In this document: positions 5,624 to 7,852 of the stretch, one piece after another
Position numbering within the stretch: position 1 is the stretch's first letter
Layout: each line of letters starts with the position of its first letter
NCBI GenBank assembly: GCA_020638135.1
Contig: JACKJE010000042.1
Span: 1 to 7,852 of the forward strand
Source: Methylobacteriaceae bacterium
GTDB lineage: Bacteria; Pseudomonadota; Alphaproteobacteria; Rhizobiales; Beijerinckiaceae
Direction of reading: 5' to 3'
DNA: 7,852 nt
Program-made: the position numbers and the translations under genes
Notes under the pieces: generated by a model
Databases searched by the model: none
Told to the model about the DNA's origin: nothing
What the model saw: only the letters and a program-made list of their open reading frames with translations

Positions 5624-6325
5624 TCAAGATTCCGGGTCGGCGTCCGAGATGTCGCCGAGAGCATCGAGCGCGTCGGAATGGAACTGGCGGCGGTAGATGA
5701 CCACCATGATCAGCGCGGTCGTCAGCATGAAGACGAGCGGGCCGAGGAACCAGCCGAGATAGGCGAAAGAAAAGAATAGCGCGCGCTGGCCGTCGGCGAA
5801 ATGGCGGCCGGCGACCGTGCTCATGCCGGCCGCGCGCCGCGCCGCCGTTTCGCGCGCCTCGGCGTCCGGCGACGCGGCGGGTGGCGTCGCGCCGATCAGG
5901 ATCGCGGAATAATTGTAGAGCCGATAGGCCCAGCCGAACTTGAAGAAGGCGTAGCCGAAGATCGCCATCAGGCCGATCGTCTTCGCTTCCCACAGGCCGC
6001 GCGAAATGGCGGGCGCGAAGGGCAGCTCGGCGAACAGGCGCACGACGTCGTCGGTCGAGCGCAGAACGGTGGCAGCGCCGCCGATCGCGATCAGCGAGGT
6101 GGAGGCGAAGAAGGCCGTGCCGTTTTGCAGGGTCGAGGTGATCGCGGTGTCGACGATGCGCACGTCGCGCCGCGCCATTTCGCGCATCCAGGCGTCGCGT
6201 TGCGCATTCATCAGCGCGTTGAGCCCGGGACGCTGGTTGTGGCGTCGTTTGACGAAATGGGCGTAGCCGATCCAGGCGACGAGAAAGGCGAGGAGCGCGG
6301 CTGCGTCCGCCGAATAGGGCAGCAT
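5624..6325 (-). CDS. DUF599 integral membrane protein
   Basis: A 233-residue inner-membrane protein of the DUF599 family, function unknown. Four hydrophobic segments are visible at about 6-23, 68-88, 112-135 and 184-210. The loop after the first segment is rich in Arg/Asn (VKRRHNQRPGLNALMNAQRD, 25-44). Family hallmarks include the ITSTLQNGTAFFASTSL region (62-78), FFKFGWAYRLYNY (127-139) and RALFFSFAYLGWFLGP (181-196). Several aromatic and charged residues lie within or beside membrane segments. The long loop at about 145-180 is Ala-rich and charged, and the C-terminus is acidic (219-233). The gene is divergent from the small exported protein at 6422, with 96 bases between the starts. It heads a probable two-gene transcript with the DUF3253 gene. 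The ATG at 6325 has only a weak ribosome site. Confidence 0.88.
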   Translation of the reverse strand: MLPYSADAAALLAFLVAWIGYAHFVKRRHNQRPGLNALMNAQRDAWMREMARRDVRIVDTAITSTLQNGTAFFASTSLIAIGGAATVLRSTDDVVRLFAELPFAPAISRGLWEAKTIGLMAIFGYAFFKFGWAYRLYNYSAILIGATPPAASPDAEARETAARRAAGMSTVAGRHFADGQRALFFSFAYLGWFLGPLVFMLTTALIMVVIYRRQFHSDALDALGDISDADPES

Positions 6326-6421
6326 GAGGTTTGATCCGATCGATACCCCTGCCGGCTCGACAGGCGCGCTTGATTTTCTAACTCATAGCCGCAGGTTATG
6401 AAATTCGGGGAGGACGGCGCC
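6326..6421. promoter_or_regulatory. Divergent intergenic region, likely both promoters
   Basis: These 96 bases separate the minus-strand DUF599 start from the plus-strand small exported protein start, so both promoters should lie here. It is less GC-rich than the genes, notably at 6370-6405. A weak plus-strand candidate is TTGATT (6370-6375), an 18-base spacer and GGTTAT (6394-6399). I found no minus-strand hexamer pair worth naming. Confidence 0.4.
6407..6414 (+). promoter_or_regulatory. Ribosome binding site of the 81-residue exported protein
   Basis: GGGGAGGA lies seven bases before the ATG at 6422. It selects that start over the in-frame ATG at 6398, which would place charged residues ahead of the signal peptide and would itself contain this site. 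Confidence 0.7.
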
Positions 6422-6667
6422 ATGAAGGGATTTGCGATCGGCATCGGAATTTTCGCCGTGGCGCTCTGGGGCGGCGCGGCGTTTGCGCGCGACGCTTCCA
6501 CCGGCATGGCGTCGGGCAAGCGGACCCATGCGCCGGTCAACGCGGCCGGTCCGTCGAGCAAGGCCGCCGCGCCTTCGCCGCAACCGATTCCCTATCCGAA
6601 CCAGGGCCGGACGCCGCGGTCGACGCTGGGGCCGCAGACGGGCGGCGGCCATCGCATGGGCCGTTGA
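6422..6667 (+). CDS. Small exported Pro/Gly-rich protein, unknown family
   Basis: An 81-residue protein of no family I recognise. Residues 1-22 form a clear Sec signal peptide: Lys2, a hydrophobic core (FAIGIGIFAVALWGGAA) and an Ala-Phe-Ala end, with likely cleavage before Arg23. The mature part of about 59 residues has no cysteine, acidic residues are almost absent (Asp24 only), and it is rich in Pro, Gly, Ser, Ala and Arg. Notable stretches are PSPQPIPYPNQGRTPRSTLG (51-70) and a Gly/His/Arg end, GGGHRMGR (74-81). This composition suggests an unfolded, basic periplasmic peptide; function is unknown. A strong ribosome site supports both the gene and its start. It lies divergent from the DUF599 gene and 78 bases before the rhodanese gene, with a hairpin between. 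It resembles the small exported protein at 72-305 only in size, charge and export signal. Confidence 0.65.
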   Translation: MKGFAIGIGIFAVALWGGAAFARDASTGMASGKRTHAPVNAAGPSSKAAAPSPQPIPYPNQGRTPRSTLGPQTGGGHRMGR

Positions 6668-6682
6668 GGCCGGCGCGGCCGC

Positions 6683-6727
6683 ATTGAGGGCGCGCGCAGT
6701 TGATTTTTGCGGCGCGCTCCCCTCAAT
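6683..6727 (+). terminator. Long hairpin between exported protein and rhodanese genes
   Basis: ATTGAGGG (6683-6690) pairs exactly with CCCTCAAT (6720-6727). GCGCGC (6692-6697) pairs with GCGCGC (6712-6717), leaving a small bulge (one base against two) and a 14-base loop. An alternative inner pairing, CGCA (6695-6698) with TGCG (6708-6711), shortens the loop. The stem begins 15 bases after the exported-protein stop and ends 7 bases before the rhodanese ribosome site. No T-tract follows, so it may be a weak terminator, an mRNA-stabilising 3' end, or a 5' leader element of the rhodanese gene. Confidence 0.5.
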
Positions 6728-6734
6728 CTGTGGC

Positions 6735-6740
6735 AGGAGG
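6735..6740 (+). promoter_or_regulatory. Ribosome binding site of the rhodanese gene
   Basis: AGGAGG is a full consensus Shine-Dalgarno, five bases before the ATG at 6746. It fixes that start and excludes the upstream in-frame TTG at 6707. Confidence 0.85.
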
Positions 6741-6745
6741 CCCCG

Positions 6746-7165
6746 ATGGCGCAAGAGATTACGGTCGGAATCAAGAAGTTGCTCGAAGAGGCGAATGCCG
6801 AGATCGAGACCCTGACGGTCGAGCAGGCGATACCGCTGCTCGGACGCGACGACATAACCTTCGTCGACCTGCGCGACCCCCGCGAGATGGAGCGCGAAGG
6901 CCATGTGCCGGGCACGTTCCATTGCCCGCGCGGTATGCTGGAGTTCTGGATCGATCCCGAAAGCCCCTATGCCAAGCCGCAATTCAAGGAAGACAAGAAA
7001 TTCGTGTTCTTTTGCGCGGGCGGGCTGCGCTCGGCGCTTGCGGCCCATACGGCCAAGAGGATGGGGCTGAAGCCCGTCGCCCATATCGAGGGCGGCTACG
7101 GCGCCTGGAAGAAGGCCGGCGGACCGACGGAAGCCTGGGTTCCCAAGGCGCGCAAGGGCGGTTGA
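6746..7165 (+). CDS. Single-domain rhodanese
   Basis: A 139-residue cytoplasmic rhodanese-fold protein, likely a sulfurtransferase that carries a persulfide on Cys90. An N-terminal helical extension (1-25) precedes the domain (about 26-130). FVDLRDPREMEREGHVPG (39-56) is the characteristic rhodanese front motif, including Asp41, Arg43, Glu47 and the HVPG turn. FFCAGGLRSALAA (88-100) holds the active-site loop, with Cys90 and a six-residue loop (CAGGLR) as in sulfur-handling rhodaneses rather than the seven-residue phosphatase-like Cdc25 type. GGYGAWKKAGGP (116-127) is the usual C-terminal motif. An insert, RGMLEFWIDPESPYAKPQF (62-80), sits between the front motif and the active site and is typical of some alphaproteobacterial members. 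The sulfur donor and acceptor are unknown. The GST-like gene starts four bases after its stop, so the two are almost certainly one operon. Confidence 0.93.
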   Translation: MAQEITVGIKKLLEEANAEIETLTVEQAIPLLGRDDITFVDLRDPREMEREGHVPGTFHCPRGMLEFWIDPESPYAKPQFKEDKKFVFFCAGGLRSALAAHTAKRMGLKPVAHIEGGYGAWKKAGGPTEAWVPKARKGG

Positions 7166-7169
7166 CGTC

Positions 7170-7820
7170 GTGGCGCTCACCCTCGTCATCGGCAACAAGA
7201 GCTATTCGTCCTGGTCGATGCGGCCGTGGATGCTGCTCGAGGCCTTCGGCATTGCCTTTTCGGAAGTCGTCATCCCGCTCTATGTCGAGGGCTCGAAGGA
7301 GCAAATCCTCAATTACACGCCGTCGGGCAAGGTTCCGGCGCTTATCGACGGCGACGTGACGATCTGGGATTCGCTGTCAATCTGCGAATATGTCGCGGAG
7401 AAGTTCCCGGACCGCGCGATCTGGCCGCGCGACGAAAAGGCGCGCGCGCTGGCGCGTTCGATGTCGGCGGAGATGCACTCGTCCTTCCAGGCTCTGCGCC
7501 AGCAGTGCGGCATGGTCGTTCACCGGCCGAAGGGCCCGCTCGATTTTTCAGTGGACACGCTCGCCGACATTGCGCGCATCGAGGCCATGTGGGCGAACGC
7601 CCGCGCAAAATTCGGGCAGGGCGGACCGTTCCTGTTCGGCGCATTCTCTGCGGCCGACGCCATGTATGCGCCGGTCGTCTGCCGCTTCGACGTCTACCAG
7701 CCGAAAGTGTCAGCCGCGACGCGCGCCTATATGGACGCGGTGATGGCGACGCCGGCCTGGAAGAAATGGATGGCGGGCGCGGCAAGCGAAACGTGGCGCA
7801 TTCCGCGGTTCGAGACCTGA
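7170..7820 (+). CDS. Glutathione S-transferase-like protein
   Basis: A 216-residue cytoplasmic GST-family protein. The thioredoxin-like N domain (about 1-80) has the active-site stretch NKSYSSWSMRPW (9-20), where a serine in the SYSS run would activate glutathione thiol. It also has TPSGKVPAL (50-58) with the conserved cis-Pro56, and IWDSLSICEYV (65-75) with Asp67/Ser68, which bind the glutathione gamma-glutamyl group. The helical C domain (about 88-210) contains FGAFSAADAMYAPVV (156-170), with the family N-capping Ser160 and Asp163. The NKSYSSWS signature marks a bacterial subgroup distinct from classic beta GSTs (no catalytic Cys near residue 10). The substrate is unknown. The start is GTG, with AAGGG at 7154-7158 inside the rhodanese gene as a distant ribosome site. 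The 4-base gap after the rhodanese gene suggests coupled translation and a shared thiol or sulfur role. Confidence 0.92.
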   Translation: MALTLVIGNKSYSSWSMRPWMLLEAFGIAFSEVVIPLYVEGSKEQILNYTPSGKVPALIDGDVTIWDSLSICEYVAEKFPDRAIWPRDEKARALARSMSAEMHSSFQALRQQCGMVVHRPKGPLDFSVDTLADIARIEAMWANARAKFGQGGPFLFGAFSAADAMYAPVVCRFDVYQPKVSAATRAYMDAVMATPAWKKWMAGAASETWRIPRFET

Positions 7821-7852
7821 AAGTCTTGTTCGAAATGCGCGGTCGCCCGAAA
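7821..7852 (+). other. Window end after the GST gene
   Basis: No gene, terminator or repeat is supported in these 32 bases; only a four-base AGAC/GTCT pairing is visible around the GST stop. Confidence 0.3.

Noticed and set aside
5205..5993. 262-codon minus-strand frame overlapping the DUF3253 and DUF599 genes
   Set aside because: It is Arg-rich, without motifs, and overlaps two better-supported genes on the same strand.
1..7852. Mobile element, CRISPR array, toxin-antitoxin or phage-defence system
   Set aside because: I saw no transposase, integrase, nuclease, regularly spaced repeats or toxin-antitoxin gene pair. The GH25 protein has a lipoprotein signal and no phage neighbours.

Overview
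The window is GC-rich, densely packed chromosomal DNA. Gene content and protein style point to an alphaproteobacterium, probably of the Hyphomicrobiales: an alphaproteobacterial-type MgtE, a lipoprotein GH25 muramidase, a DUF599 membrane protein, and a rhodanese followed by a GST. A Beijerinckiaceae/Methylocystaceae-like host is a guess from this style, not something the window proves. I see no rRNA, tRNA, CRISPR array, insertion sequence, phage gene or attachment site, and no shift in base composition that would suggest recent transfer.

Layout. A small exported basic protein (72-305, +) is followed by the magnesium channel/transporter MgtE (399-1814, +) and a GH25 lysozyme-like lipoprotein (1890-2708, +). 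Next is a tight plus-strand group: a PPM/LCM-type SAM-dependent methyltransferase (2797-3648), an aldo/keto reductase that overlaps it by ATGA (3645-4472), and a YdcF/ElyC-family membrane-anchored DUF218 protein (4504-5295, GTG start). This group converges, with only 4 bases between stop codons, on a minus-strand pair: a DUF599 membrane protein (5624-6325) and then a DUF3253 protein (5300-5593). A 96-base divergent intergenic region separates that pair from a second small exported protein (6422-6667, +). After a prominent hairpin come a single-domain rhodanese (6746-7165) and a glutathione S-transferase-like protein (7170-7820), spaced 4 bases apart.

How the genes fit together. The clearest functional grouping is rhodanese plus GST, both thiol/sulfur-handling cytoplasmic proteins. 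The lysozyme-like lipoprotein and the ElyC-like protein both concern the cell envelope, but they lie in different transcription units. The methyltransferase and reductase are probably translationally coupled, but their substrates cannot be read from sequence.

Overall this looks like ordinary housekeeping/accessory chromosome. I found no convincing undescribed multi-gene system. The points most worth a second look are the hairpin ahead of the rhodanese gene, unusual residues in the cofactor-phosphate site of the aldo/keto reductase, a palindrome over a candidate promoter that could give a leaderless lysozyme mRNA, and two small exported proteins of unknown family.
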